Below are positions 1-7,956 of a stretch of 12,878 bases of DNA, in pieces. Made by a program: the position numbers and the translations under genes. The notes beneath the pieces were generated by a model. It was not told where the DNA came from. It searched no databases and saw only the letters and a list, made by a program, of their open reading frames with translations. Within the stretch, counting starts at the first letter, position 1. Every line of letters begins with the position of its first letter. Source of the DNA: an uncultured Oribacterium sp. (GTDB lineage: Bacteria > Bacillota > Clostridia > Lachnospirales > Lachnospiraceae); the NCBI GenBank assembly GCA_900770445.1, contig CAAGKO010000008.1, positions 1 to 12,878 of the forward strand, given 5' to 3'.

Positions 1-1278
1 GCGCATATCCCGAAGGGCGCGCTGCTCGTCGGCCCTCCGGGGACCGGTAAGACCCTGCTTGCGAAGGCCGTCGCCGGTGAGGCGAACGTACCGTTCTTCT
101 CCATCGCCGGCTCCGAGTTCGTCGAGATGTTCGTCGGTATGGGTGCGGCGAAGGTACGTGACCTGTTCGAGCAGGCGAAGAAAAAGTAACCATGTATCAT
201 CTTCATCGATGAGATCGATGCCATCGGTAAGAAGCGTGGCAACGGTGCGATGGGAGGAAACGATGAGCGTGAGCAGACCCTGAATCAGCTCCTGACGGAG
301 ATGGACGGCTTCGACAGCTCGAAGGCCATCATCATCCTGGCGGCGACGAACCAGCCGGATTCGCTGGATCCTGCACTGCTTCGTCCGGGCCGTTTCGACC
401 GTCGTGTACCGGTCGAGCTTCCGGATTTCCAGGGACGTGTCGACATTCTGAAGGTGCACTCCAGAGGCATCAAGATGGCGGAAAATGTCGATCTCAGTGC
501 CATCGCAAAGGCAGCCGCCGGCGCGAGTGGTGCGGAGCTGGCCAATATCATCAACGAAGCGGCGCTTCGTGCGGTACGTGCCGGTCGTGAGCGCGTGATC
601 CAGTCGGATCTCGAGGAGTCGATCGAGGTCGTCATCGCCGGTTATCAGAAGAAGAACAATGTGATGACCGATAAGGAGAAGCTGATCGTTTCCTACCATG
701 AGGTCGGTCATGCACTGGTCGCTGCACTTCAGAAGAACTCGGCACCGGTACAGAAGATCACGATCATCCCGAGAACCTCGGGCGCACTGGGCTACACCAT
801 GCAGGTTGAAGACGAAGGAAACCACTACCTCTACTCGAAGGAGGAGCTGGAGAACAAGATCGCAACCCTCACCGGCGGACGCTGTGCCGAGGAGCTGATC
901 TTCCATACCTGCACGACGGGTGCAAGCAACGATATCGAACAGGCGACGAAGTATGCCCGTGCGATGATCACGCGCTATGGCATGGCAGACGGAATCGGTA
1001 TGGTGGCGATGGAGCAGCTCCAGAACCAGTACCTCGGCGGCGATGCATCGCTCACCTGCTCGCCGGAGACACAGACGAAGATCGACCAGATGACTGTGGA
1101 CCTCGTGAAGAAGCAGCATGATAAGGCGTATCAGCTGCTGAGTGACAACATCACGAAGCTTCATGAGATCACGAAGTATCTCTATGAGAAGGAGACCATC
1201 ACCGGTGCGGAGTTCATGGAGATTCTGAACCGGAAGGAGATCGATCCGTCGGTCGTTGCACCGAGCACACAGGCCTGA
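1..1278 (+). pseudogene. ftsH: ATP-dependent zinc metalloprotease FtsH, 5'-truncated by the window and interrupted by an in-frame stop
   Basis: FtsH is a membrane-anchored hexameric AAA+ protease that extracts and degrades damaged membrane proteins and some regulators. Reading from base 1, Walker A GPPGTGKT is at codons 11-18, Walker B (CIIFIDEID) at codons 65-73, the second region of homology with its arginine-finger part (LLRPGRFDRR) at about 363-405, and the zinc-protease motif HEVGH at 697-711. A downstream SNDIEQA segment carries the expected third zinc ligand (Asp). The N-terminal transmembrane region lies before the window. Codon 63 (187-189) is TAA, where relatives have a small residue before Pro-Cys (usually Ala, sometimes Ser). 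The frame is otherwise clean to TGA at 1276-1278, with every motif intact, which suggests a very recent mutation, a sequencing or assembly error, or read-through. The first ATG after the stop is at 250; a product from there would lack both Walker motifs, and it has no evident RBS. Family assignment is very secure; pseudogene status is uncertain. Confidence 0.75.
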
Positions 1279-1385
1279 GCATCCTGACCGAATGGATACG
1301 GATGGGGATGCGCACATCGGATAGCAGATTCGGAGCACGAAACGGAAGCGTATCCCGCATGGTCGTATATGCAGAAATGTGAAGA

Positions 1386-1424
1386 CTCGTTACAGTTTGA
1401 GAAAACTGTAACGAGCCTTTTTTT
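1386..1424 (+). terminator. Rho-independent terminator after ftsH
   Basis: A perfect 13-bp stem (CTCGTTACAGTTT at 1386-1398, AAACTGTAACGAG at 1403-1415) has a GAGA tetraloop, then CC and seven T residues at 1418-1424. It lies about 107 bases past the ftsH stop codon and before the fbp promoter, so it separates the two transcription units. The intervening 3' region (1279-1385) shows only weak long-range inverted repeats, such as GGATACG at 1294-1300 with CGTATCC at 1349-1355, and no gene. Confidence 0.93.
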
Positions 1425-1447
1425 ATTCTGAACAATCTGCAGGAACG

Positions 1448-1477
1448 GTGACAAAACCGGTTTAGTTTACGTATAAT
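1448..1477 (+). promoter_or_regulatory. Predicted sigma-70/SigA-type promoter of fbp
   Basis: The -10 box TATAAT at 1472-1477 is a consensus match. A -35-like GTGACA lies at 1448-1453, with an 18-base spacer. It sits downstream of the ftsH terminator and predicts a start near base 1484, giving a leader of about 75 bases that contains the hairpin at 1492-1528. Confidence 0.7.
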
Positions 1478-1491
1478 AAAACTAACCATAG

Positions 1492-1544
1492 ATACCGCTC
1501 AGGCGAGGGACTTACGCTGAGCGGGTATTTACGATCTGTTTTTT
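1492..1544 (+). promoter_or_regulatory. Leader hairpin and T-tract in the fbp 5' untranslated region
   Basis: ATACC (1492-1496) pairs with GGTAT (1524-1528), and GCTCAG (1497-1502) pairs with CTGAGC (1517-1522). This gives an 11-bp stem with one bulged G (1523) and a 14-base loop. A T6 tract (1539-1544) follows ten bases later, just before the RBS AAGGGAAG (1547-1554). The stem-to-T distance is too long for a canonical terminator, so this may be a stability element or protein-binding leader. It matches no riboswitch class that I recognise. Confidence 0.5.
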
Positions 1545-1558
1545 ATAAGGGAAGTATT

Positions 1559-3520
1559 ATGCGTGATCTTGATTATTTGAAGCTGCTCGCGAAGCAGTTT
1601 CCGACTGCGACGGCTGCAGGTGCGGAGATCATCAACCTGCGTGCGATCTGTGCACTTCCGAAGGGCACAGAGTATTTCTTTTCGGACCTGCATGGTGAAA
1701 GTGAGGCCTTCATCTACCTGATGCGGTCGGCCTCCGGAATCGTCCGTGATAAGATCGATGAGACCTTCGGAAACCTGCTGCCGGAGGAGGAGCAGCTGGA
1801 GCTGGCGAACCTGATCTACTATCCGCGAGACATTCTTTCGGATCCGGCGCACAAGGCGAAGGATACGTCGGAGTGGCAGCGCATCACGATCAATCGTCTC
1901 GTGAATATCTGTCGCTGCGTCAGCTCGAAGTATACCCGCTCGAAGGTGCGTAAGAAGATGCCGCAGCAGTATGCCTACGCGATCGATGAGCTCCTGCACC
2001 TCGATAGCCATGATGAGGATAAGCGGGGCTATCTCCGCGGTATCATGGATGCCATCATCGACATCGATATGGGCGATGATTTCATCGTGGCGCTGTCGGA
2101 GCTGATCCAGAACCTCGTCATCGATAACCTTCACATCATCGGTGATGTCTTCGACCGAGGCCCGCATGCGGACCAGATCATGGAGGAGCTGATGAGCTTC
2201 CATGATGTGGATATCGAGTGGGGTAATCATGATGCCGAGTGGATGGGTGCCGCCTGTGGTAATCCGGCCTGCATCGCAAGCGTTCTCCGCATCGCTACCT
2301 CCTATAACTCCTTCGATGTGCTCGAGGACGGCTATGGCATCAATCTGCGTCCGCTTTCGATGTATGCGGAGGAGGTGTATGGCGATGACCCATGTGCCTG
2401 CTTCCAGCCACATCTCCTGGATACCAATGTCTCCGACTCGGTAGATCCCCGTCTCGCCGCGAAGATGTGTAAGGCCATCAGTATCATCCTGTTTAAGGAG
2501 GAGGGGGCACTGATCCGTCGCCATCCGGAGTATAAGCTTGATCACCGTATGCTCCTCGATAAGATCGATTATGAAAAGGGCACGGTGACCATCGACGGAC
2601 AGAGCTATCCGCTGAAGGATACGAACTTCCCGACCATCGACCCGAAGGATCCGTATAAGATGACGGAGAGGGAAAAGGAGCTGATGAACACTCTGGTGTA
2701 CAGCTTCACACACTCGCAGCTTCTCCAGAAGCATATCCGCTTTTTCTTTACGAACGGTGCGATGTATAAGGTGGTCAATAACAACATCCTCTACCATGGC
2801 TGTATCCCGATGAACGTGGACGGTTCCTTCCTGCAGCTCGAGACGGCGAAGGGCAGCGTCGGCGGAAAGGCTCTCATGGATTACTTCTATGAGCGGGCGA
2901 TTGATGCCTATTTCCTGAATGGAGAGAATGATCCGAATGGAAAGGTGTATGCCACGGACCTTTTCTGGTACATGTGGTGCGGCCCATGCTCACCGCTCTT
3001 CGGAAAGGATAAGATGACGACCTTCGAGCACTGCTTCATCGAGGATCCGAATACACATGTGGAGAAGTTTAACATCTACTATGAATTCTCGAAGGAAGAG
3101 CGCTATGTCGACCGGATCTTCGCGGAATTCGGTGTGGATCCGGAGATGGGGCATGTGGTAAATGGTCATGTGCCGGTGAAAACGAAGCGTGGCGAGTCCC
3201 CGATCAAGGCGAACGGCAAGCTCTTCGTCATCGATGGCGGTATCTCAAAGGCCTACCACTCCCGCACCGGCATCGCCGGCTATACGCTCATTTTCAACTC
3301 TCGTCATCTGGCGCTGGCAGAGCATAAGGGCTTCCGAAAGGGTTCCGAGAATACGCCGGAGATCCAGATTGTGGAGCAGATGAAGCACCGCATCCATGTC
3401 GGTGAAACCGATAATGGACAGGAGCTGCAGCGGCAGATCGCCGACCTCGAGGAGCTGCTCACGGCGTATCGCAACGGTGATATCCGCGAGAAAGGTGAAA
3501 TTGTGCAAAAGAGACATTGA
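1559..3520 (+). CDS. fbp: Fructose-1,6-bisphosphatase, class III
   Basis: Hydrolyses fructose 1,6-bisphosphate to fructose 6-phosphate in the cytoplasm, the committed gluconeogenic step. The 653-residue product has the length and sequence of the Firmicutes class III (metallophosphoesterase-fold) enzyme, which is unrelated to the class I enzyme of enterobacteria. Metal-binding motifs are visible: SDLHGE at residues 42-47, GDVFDRGP at 195-202 and WGNHDAEW at 221-228. A later VVNGHVPVK segment and a FVIDGGISKAYH segment complete the expected set. The ATG at 1559 follows AAGGGAAG (1547-1554) with a 4-base gap. The gene is a single transcription unit, with a promoter at 1448-1477 and a terminator at 3549-3574. 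It lies near tkt, tal and pfp, so its product feeds fructose 6-phosphate into the same sugar phosphate pool. No disruption is seen. Confidence 0.97.
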   Translation: MRDLDYLKLLAKQFPTATAAGAEIINLRAICALPKGTEYFFSDLHGESEAFIYLMRSASGIVRDKIDETFGNLLPEEEQLELANLIYYPRDILSDPAHKAKDTSEWQRITINRLVNICRCVSSKYTRSKVRKKMPQQYAYAIDELLHLDSHDEDKRGYLRGIMDAIIDIDMGDDFIVALSELIQNLVIDNLHIIGDVFDRGPHADQIMEELMSFHDVDIEWGNHDAEWMGAACGNPACIASVLRIATSYNSFDVLEDGYGINLRPLSMYAEEVYGDDPCACFQPHLLDTNVSDSVDPRLAAKMCKAISIILFKEEGALIRRHPEYKLDHRMLLDKIDYEKGTVTIDGQSYPLKDTNFPTIDPKDPYKMTEREKELMNTLVYSFTHSQLLQKHIRFFFTNGAMYKVVNNNILYHGCIPMNVDGSFLQLETAKGSVGGKALMDYFYERAIDAYFLNGENDPNGKVYATDLFWYMWCGPCSPLFGKDKMTTFEHCFIEDPNTHVEKFNIYYEFSKEERYVDRIFAEFGVDPEMGHVVNGHVPVKTKRGESPIKANGKLFVIDGGISKAYHSRTGIAGYTLIFNSRHLALAEHKGFRKGSENTPEIQIVEQMKHRIHVGETDNGQELQRQIADLEELLTAYRNGDIREKGEIVQKRH

Positions 3521-3548
3521 TTCGAAAATAGAATAGTGCTATAAAAAG

Positions 3549-3574
3549 CGGGATCAAATCGAGATCCCGTTTTT
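3549..3574 (+). terminator. Rho-independent terminator of fbp
   Basis: A stem of CGGGATC (3549-3555) and GATCCCG (3563-3569) has a 7-base loop, with T residues at 3570-3574 and A residues upstream that extend the pairing. It begins 29 bases after the fbp stop. Its T-tract almost touches an ATG at 3577, one reason for not choosing that ATG as the start of the next gene. Confidence 0.9.
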
Positions 3575-3696
3575 ATATGGGATGCTTTATGAAGAAGGAC
3601 GCTGCGGGCGGGACGGTATACGCCGGACACATGCCCGGTGATGCCGGGGACTATCGCAACGCAGTATATAGACGACAGAAAATCACAGGGGGATAT

Positions 3697-5058
3697 ATGG
3701 CTGCAAAAACAAGCATGAAGGACATGACGAACGGAAATCCGACGAATCTAATTCTGGGATTTGCGATTCCGATGCTGCTTGGTACACTGTTTCAGCAGTT
3801 TTACAGTATGGTGGATACCATCATCGTCGGTCGTTTTCTGGGCGTCGATGCGCTGGCCGGTGTCGGCTCCACCGGTGCGATCAATTTCATGGTGAACGGC
3901 TTCGTCATCGGTGTCACTGCCGGCTTCGCGATTCCGGTGGCGCAGCGTTTCGGTGCGCAGGATTTTACAGGACTTCGGAGGTATGTTGCGCAGATCATCT
4001 ACCTCACGGTGGCGATTTCCGTGCTGATGACGGTGGTGATCGGCGCACTGACGAAGAGTATCCTGATCGGGACGAATACGCCGGCATCGATCTTTGATTA
4101 TGCCTTCGATTATATCTTCATCATCTTCCTGGGGACGCCGGCGATCTTTCTCTATAACATCACGGCCAGTATCATCCGCTCCCTGGGCGATGCGAAAACG
4201 CCGGTGTATTTCCTGATTTTCGCAGCACTTCTCAATATCCTGCTCGACTATATCTCCATCGGCCTCATGGGCTTCGGGGTCGAGGGACCGGCCTACGCGA
4301 CCGTCATCTCCCAGGGGCTGAGCGGCGTACTATGCCTCGTCTATATGGTGTATAAGTTCCCGGTTCTCCACTTCGAGACAGGGGAGCTGAAGCCGGACGG
4401 CGAGAAGGTGCTGACCCTGCTTGGTATGGGGATCCCGATGGGGCTTCAGTACTCCATCACGGCCATCGGCTCCGTCATCCTGCAGACCGCAGTGAACGGC
4501 CTCGGTGCGATCGCCCTGGCGGCCATCACTGCCGGCCAGCGTATCAGTAATTTCGTCTGCTGTGTCTTCGATTCCCTGGGCGCGACCATGGCGACCTATG
4601 CCGGTCAGAATGTCGGGGCTCTGCGCTTCGACCGTATCCGTGAGGGCGTGCGTTCCGCGACGATTCAGGGCTCCATCTATTCGGTACTGATCTGCGTGAT
4701 CCTGATCTTCTTCGGTGGGGAGATTCCGAAGCTGTTTGTGGATGCCGGTGAAACGGAGGTCATCACAAATGCGCATCTCTTCCTCGTCTGCAATGCGGCG
4801 TTCTATATTCCGCTCACCATCGTCAATGTCTGGCGCTTTACGATCCAGGGCATGGGCTTCTCCGGCCTCGCGATTCTCGCCGGTGTCTGTGAGATGGTGG
4901 CCCGTGGACTGGTCGGTTTCGTCTTCGTTCCGTGGCTCGGCTACATCGCGTCCTGCTTCGCGTCACCGCTTGCGTGGATCTTCGCAGATGCTTTCCTGAT
5001 TCCATGCTTCTATCACTGCTTGAAAAAACTGAAAATACAGTATCCTATGAGTGCGTAA
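3697..5058 (+). CDS. MATE-family multidrug/cation antiporter
   Basis: A polytopic inner-membrane exporter of the MATE family, which typically uses a Na+ or H+ gradient to expel organic cations or drugs; the substrate cannot be read from sequence. The 453-residue product is of normal family length and largely hydrophobic, with the usual two-bundle arrangement (about residues 15-210 and 230-445). The N-terminus (GNPTNLILGFAIPMLLGTLF, then QQFYSMVDTIIVGRFLG) is typical of MATE proteins in Gram-positive bacteria. I chose ATG 3697 because AGGGGG (3687-3692) precedes it by 4 bases and the protein then starts as its relatives do. An in-frame ATG at 3577 would add 40 poorly conserved residues and sits just after the fbp terminator. 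The 120 bases upstream show only a weak -10-like TATATA (3665-3670). The gene is monocistronic and ends in a long terminator. Confidence 0.93.
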   Translation: MAAKTSMKDMTNGNPTNLILGFAIPMLLGTLFQQFYSMVDTIIVGRFLGVDALAGVGSTGAINFMVNGFVIGVTAGFAIPVAQRFGAQDFTGLRRYVAQIIYLTVAISVLMTVVIGALTKSILIGTNTPASIFDYAFDYIFIIFLGTPAIFLYNITASIIRSLGDAKTPVYFLIFAALLNILLDYISIGLMGFGVEGPAYATVISQGLSGVLCLVYMVYKFPVLHFETGELKPDGEKVLTLLGMGIPMGLQYSITAIGSVILQTAVNGLGAIALAAITAGQRISNFVCCVFDSLGATMATYAGQNVGALRFDRIREGVRSATIQGSIYSVLICVILIFFGGEIPKLFVDAGETEVITNAHLFLVCNAAFYIPLTIVNVWRFTIQGMGFSGLAILAGVCEMVARGLVGFVFVPWLGYIASCFASPLAWIFADAFLIPCFYHCLKKLKIQYPMSA

Positions 5059-5062
5059 CGTA

Positions 5063-5109
5063 CAGTTCAGGCAGGGGACCCTCCGGGTTCCCTGCCTGAA
5101 CTGTTTTTT
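5063..5109 (+). terminator. Very long-stem Rho-independent terminator of the MATE gene
   Basis: Bases 5063-5081 pair with 5085-5103 in a 19-bp stem with a single G-T wobble (5077/5089) and a 3-base loop, followed by six T residues (5104-5109). It starts 4 bases after the stop codon. The stem is much longer than the others in this window, and most of one arm (TCCGGGT-CCCTGCCTGA, 17 of 18 bases) recurs at 9519-9536. Confidence 0.95.
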
Positions 5110-5159
5110 GAACATTCAAAAGGCGGTATCCGCTAAATACATAGTTGCTATATCCGCGC

Positions 5160-5188
5160 TTGCGTTTTAAAATAAAATCAGCTATGTC
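5160..5188 (+). promoter_or_regulatory. Predicted promoter of the tkt-tal operon with inverted repeats
   Basis: A -35-like TTGCGT (5160-5165) and -10-like TATGTC (5183-5188) are separated by 17 bases. Two inverted repeats accompany it: GCGG-TAT-CCGC at 5123-5133 upstream, and ACATAGTTG (5139-5147) with CAGCTATGT (5179-5187), a 9-bp match with one wobble whose right arm overlaps the -10 box. The latter could be an operator, but the regulator is unknown. Confidence 0.5.
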
Positions 5189-5247
5189 TGAATACAGGAG
5201 CATGGCGCAGGTTCTATGCTTTAGTAAGTAAAGGTGGAGGATATATC

Positions 5248-7233
5248 ATGACGAAAGATATGGAAACGATGGCCGTAAATGCCATCCGCGTTTTATCAGC
5301 AGATGCGATCCAGAAGGCGAATTCTGGACACCCGGGACTGCCACTCGGTGTGGCACCGATGGCCTATGAAATGTGGGCACATTATCTGAACATCAATCCG
5401 GCCGATCCGACATGGGAGGATCGTGACCGCTTTATTCTTTCCGGTGGACACGGCTCCATGCTGCTGTATTCTCTGCTTCACCTGTTCGGCTTCGGGCTCA
5501 CGAAGGAAGATGTGATGCAGTTCCGTCAGCTCGGTTCCCTGACACCTGGCCATCCGGAGTACGGTCACACGGTTGGTATCGAAGCGACGACCGGACCGCT
5601 CGGCGCCGGCATCAGTATGGCCGTCGGTATGGCGGCAGCAGAGAAGCACCTGGCGTCGATTTTCAACAAGCCGGGCTATGAGATCGTCAATCACCGTACC
5701 TTCGTCATCGCAGGTGATGGAGACCTGATGGAGGGTATTTCCTCCGAGGCACTGTCACTGGCCGGTACCTGGAATCTTTCCAAGCTGACCGTGCTCTATG
5801 ACTCCAATAAGATTTCCATCGAGGGCTCTACCGACATCGCGTTCCGTGAGGACGTGGTGAAGCGTGCCGAGGCCTTCGGCTTCAAGACCCTCGAGGTGGA
5901 TGATGGTAATGATCTTCAGAAGATCGCAGCCGCACTGGATACAGCGCTTCAGGATGATTCCGCACCATACTTCATCAAGGTGAAGACCACCATCGGCTTC
6001 GGCTGTCCTGCAAAGCAGGGCTCTGCAGCAGCCCATGGCGAGCCGCTCGGCGAGGAGAACGTAAAGGCGATGAAGGAGACGCTGGAGTGGCCGTCTCAGG
6101 AGCCGTTTTATGTGCCGGAGGAGGTATACGCACATTATAAGGCACTCGCGGAGGCGAAGCAGCCGGCAGAGGATGCCTGGAAGAAGCTCTTCGACGAGTA
6201 CTGTGCGAAGTTCCCGGAGATGGCGGAGCTGTGGGCCCGCTACCACTCGGATGAGGATGTGAAGGCGCTTCGTGAGGATGCCGGCTTCTTCGCAAAGGCC
6301 GAGAAGGCAGAGGCGACGAGAGCCTCCTCTGGTGTCGTCATCAACTACATGAAGGAGAAGCTTCCGAACCTCTTCGGCGGTTCAGCGGATCTCGGACCTT
6401 CCAATAAGACCGAGATGAAGGGCGAGAGCTACTTCAGCGCGGAGACGCCGGAAGGAAAGAACATTCACTTCGGCGTTCGTGAGATGGCGATGGCCGGTAT
6501 CGCAAACGGTATGCTGCTCCATGGCGGACTTCGTACCTTCGTAGCGACCTTCTTCGTCTTCAGTGACTATCTGAAGCCGATGGCGAGACTGGCGGCACTG
6601 ATGAAGATTCCGCAGATCTTCGTACTGACCCATGATTCCATCGGTGTCGGCGAGGATGGCCCGACCCATGAGCCGATCGAGCAGCTCGCGATGCTTCGCT
6701 CGATTCCGAACTTCGATGTCATCCGTCCGTGCGATCGTACCGAGACGGAGGGTGCATGGCTGATGGCCCTGGAAGCGAAGGATCGTCCGACAGCCCTCGT
6801 GCTGACGAGACAGAACCTCGAGCAGCTGCCGGGTGCGGATGCGCATAAGGTAGAGAAGGGTGCCTATATCATCGATGACTGTGAGGGCACACCGGAGTAC
6901 ATCCTGATCGCAACCGGATCCGAGGTTGCACTCGCGGTGAAGGCGAAGGCAGAGCTCGGCGCGCAGGGAAAGAAGGTACGTGTCGTTTCCATGCCGAACA
7001 TGGAGGCCTTCGATCGTCAGGATGCGGCGTATAAGGAGTCGGTACTTCCGAACAGCGTACGAAAGAGAGTGGCCATCGAGGCACTTTCCGATTTCGGCTG
7101 GTATAAGTATGTCGGTCTGGACGGTAAGGTCGTCAGCATGCATGGCTTCGGTGCGTCCGGTAACGGTTCGCTTCTCTTTAAGCACTTCGGTTTCACGGTG
7201 GAGAATGTCGTGGAAACCGTAAACAGGCTCTAG
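5248..7233 (+). CDS. tkt: Transketolase
   Basis: A thiamine diphosphate enzyme of the non-oxidative pentose phosphate pathway. It moves two-carbon ketol units between xylulose 5-phosphate and ribose 5-phosphate or erythrose 4-phosphate. The full-length product has 661 residues. Visible landmarks are SGHPGLPLG at residues 26-34, GGHGSMLLYSLLH at 66-78, the ThDP/metal motif GDGDLMEG at 156-163 with N187 in YDSNKISIEG, H263 in AAHGEPLG, and the catalytic Glu412 in GVREMAMAGIANG. The SGHPG and HGxPLG elements separate it from DXP synthase. The start ATG follows GGTGGAGG (5233-5240) at 7 bases. The stop codon TAG overlaps the Shine-Dalgarno of tal, so the two genes are translated from one message and probably coupled. 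Confidence 0.98.
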   Translation: MTKDMETMAVNAIRVLSADAIQKANSGHPGLPLGVAPMAYEMWAHYLNINPADPTWEDRDRFILSGGHGSMLLYSLLHLFGFGLTKEDVMQFRQLGSLTPGHPEYGHTVGIEATTGPLGAGISMAVGMAAAEKHLASIFNKPGYEIVNHRTFVIAGDGDLMEGISSEALSLAGTWNLSKLTVLYDSNKISIEGSTDIAFREDVVKRAEAFGFKTLEVDDGNDLQKIAAALDTALQDDSAPYFIKVKTTIGFGCPAKQGSAAAHGEPLGEENVKAMKETLEWPSQEPFYVPEEVYAHYKALAEAKQPAEDAWKKLFDEYCAKFPEMAELWARYHSDEDVKALREDAGFFAKAEKAEATRASSGVVINYMKEKLPNLFGGSADLGPSNKTEMKGESYFSAETPEGKNIHFGVREMAMAGIANGMLLHGGLRTFVATFFVFSDYLKPMARLAALMKIPQIFVLTHDSIGVGEDGPTHEPIEQLAMLRSIPNFDVIRPCDRTETEGAWLMALEAKDRPTALVLTRQNLEQLPGADAHKVEKGAYIIDDCEGTPEYILIATGSEVALAVKAKAELGAQGKKVRVVSMPNMEAFDRQDAAYKESVLPNSVRKRVAIEALSDFGWYKYVGLDGKVVSMHGFGASGNGSLLFKHFGFTVENVVETVNRL

Positions 7234-7245
7234 GAGGTGAACCGT

Positions 7246-7908
7246 ATGAGATTTTTTATCGATACAGCAAATGTAGATGAGATCCGTGAAGCAAATGACA
7301 TGGGCATCATCGCCGGCGTCACCACCAATCCTTCCCTGATCGCGAAGGAAGGCCGGGATTACATGGAGACCCTGAAGGAGATCACAGAGATCGTTGACGG
7401 TCCGATTTCCGGTGAGGTGAAGGCCAGCACGACCAGTGCCGAGGGCATGATCGCCGAGGGCCGTGAGATTGCGAAGCTTCACAAGAACATGGTAGTGAAG
7501 ATTCCGATGACCACCGAGGGACTGAAGGCCGTCAAGGTGCTTTCAGCGGAAGGCATCCACACGAATGTGACCCTGGTATTCTCTGCGTCACAGGCACTGC
7601 TCGCAGCCAGAGCTGGAGCGACCTATGTTTCCCCGTTCCTGGGCCGCCTCGATGATATCTCCACCGACGGTATCACCCTGATCCAGGACATCGAGGATAT
7701 CTTCCAGATGTATCCGGATATCGAGACCGAGGTGATCTGTGCCTCCGTCCGTCATCCGATGCACATCGTCGAGTGCGCGAAGACCGGCGCAGATATCGCT
7801 ACCGTTCCGTTCAAGGTGCTCATGCAGATGGTGAAGCATCCGCTCACCGACATCGGCATCGAGCGTTTCCGCAAAGACTACGAAGCCGTATTCGGAAAAC
7901 AGAACTGA
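7246..7908 (+). CDS. tal: Transaldolase, short (Bacillus/Clostridium) type
   Basis: Transfers a dihydroxyacetone unit between sedoheptulose 7-phosphate and glyceraldehyde 3-phosphate in the non-oxidative pentose phosphate pathway. The 220-residue TIM-barrel protein has the Schiff-base Lys85 in VVKIPMT. Two residues separate transaldolase from fructose-6-phosphate aldolase in this superfamily. Here Phe131 (VSPFLGR) replaces the Tyr131 of E. coli FSA, and Glu57 (SGEV) replaces Gln59, so transaldolase is favoured. ATG 7246 was chosen because AGGAGG (7232-7237) lies 8 bases upstream. A GTG at 7237 is in frame but lies inside that Shine-Dalgarno. The gene starts 12 bases after tkt ends and shares its promoter. 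It ends at a bidirectional terminator facing pfp. Confidence 0.96.
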   Translation: MRFFIDTANVDEIREANDMGIIAGVTTNPSLIAKEGRDYMETLKEITEIVDGPISGEVKASTTSAEGMIAEGREIAKLHKNMVVKIPMTTEGLKAVKVLSAEGIHTNVTLVFSASQALLAARAGATYVSPFLGRLDDISTDGITLIQDIEDIFQMYPDIETEVICASVRHPMHIVECAKTGADIATVPFKVLMQMVKHPLTDIGIERFRKDYEAVFGKQN

Positions 7909-7919
7909 TGAAATGAAAA

Positions 7920-7950
7920 GGGGCTGTCGCTTGTGCGACAGCCCCTTTTT
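7920..7950. terminator. Bidirectional terminator between tal and pfp
   Basis: A perfect 11-bp stem (GGGGCTGTCGC at 7920-7930, GCGACAGCCCC at 7935-7945) with a TTGT loop is followed by T5 (7946-7950) on the plus strand and preceded by AAAA (7916-7919), which reads as T4 on the minus strand. It lies between the convergent ends of tal (7908) and pfp (7957) and can stop both transcripts. Confidence 0.94.
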
Positions 7951-7956
7951 CAAGCC

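Noticed and set aside
178..213. Programmed -1 frameshift at AAG-AAA-AAG as a way around the ftsH stop
   Set aside because: The run does not fit the XXXYYYZ slippery pattern, and the -1 frame meets a TGA at 211-213 soon after, so it cannot restore FtsH.
1529..2797. Long antisense frame opposite fbp (422 codons)
   Set aside because: It lies entirely opposite a well-conserved gene, has no recognisable motif, and is explained by the rarity of TTA, CTA and TCA codons in fbp, which leaves the opposite frame without stops.
3577..3696. 40-residue N-terminal extension of the MATE protein from ATG 3577
   Set aside because: The ATG lies three bases after the T-tract of the fbp terminator, has no RBS, and the extra residues do not look like a MATE N-terminus; ATG 3697 has a good RBS.
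6382..7482. Long antisense frame opposite tkt and the start of tal (366 codons)
   Set aside because: Same cause: codon bias of a conserved G+C-rich gene keeps the reverse frame open. It resembles no protein and runs across two real genes.
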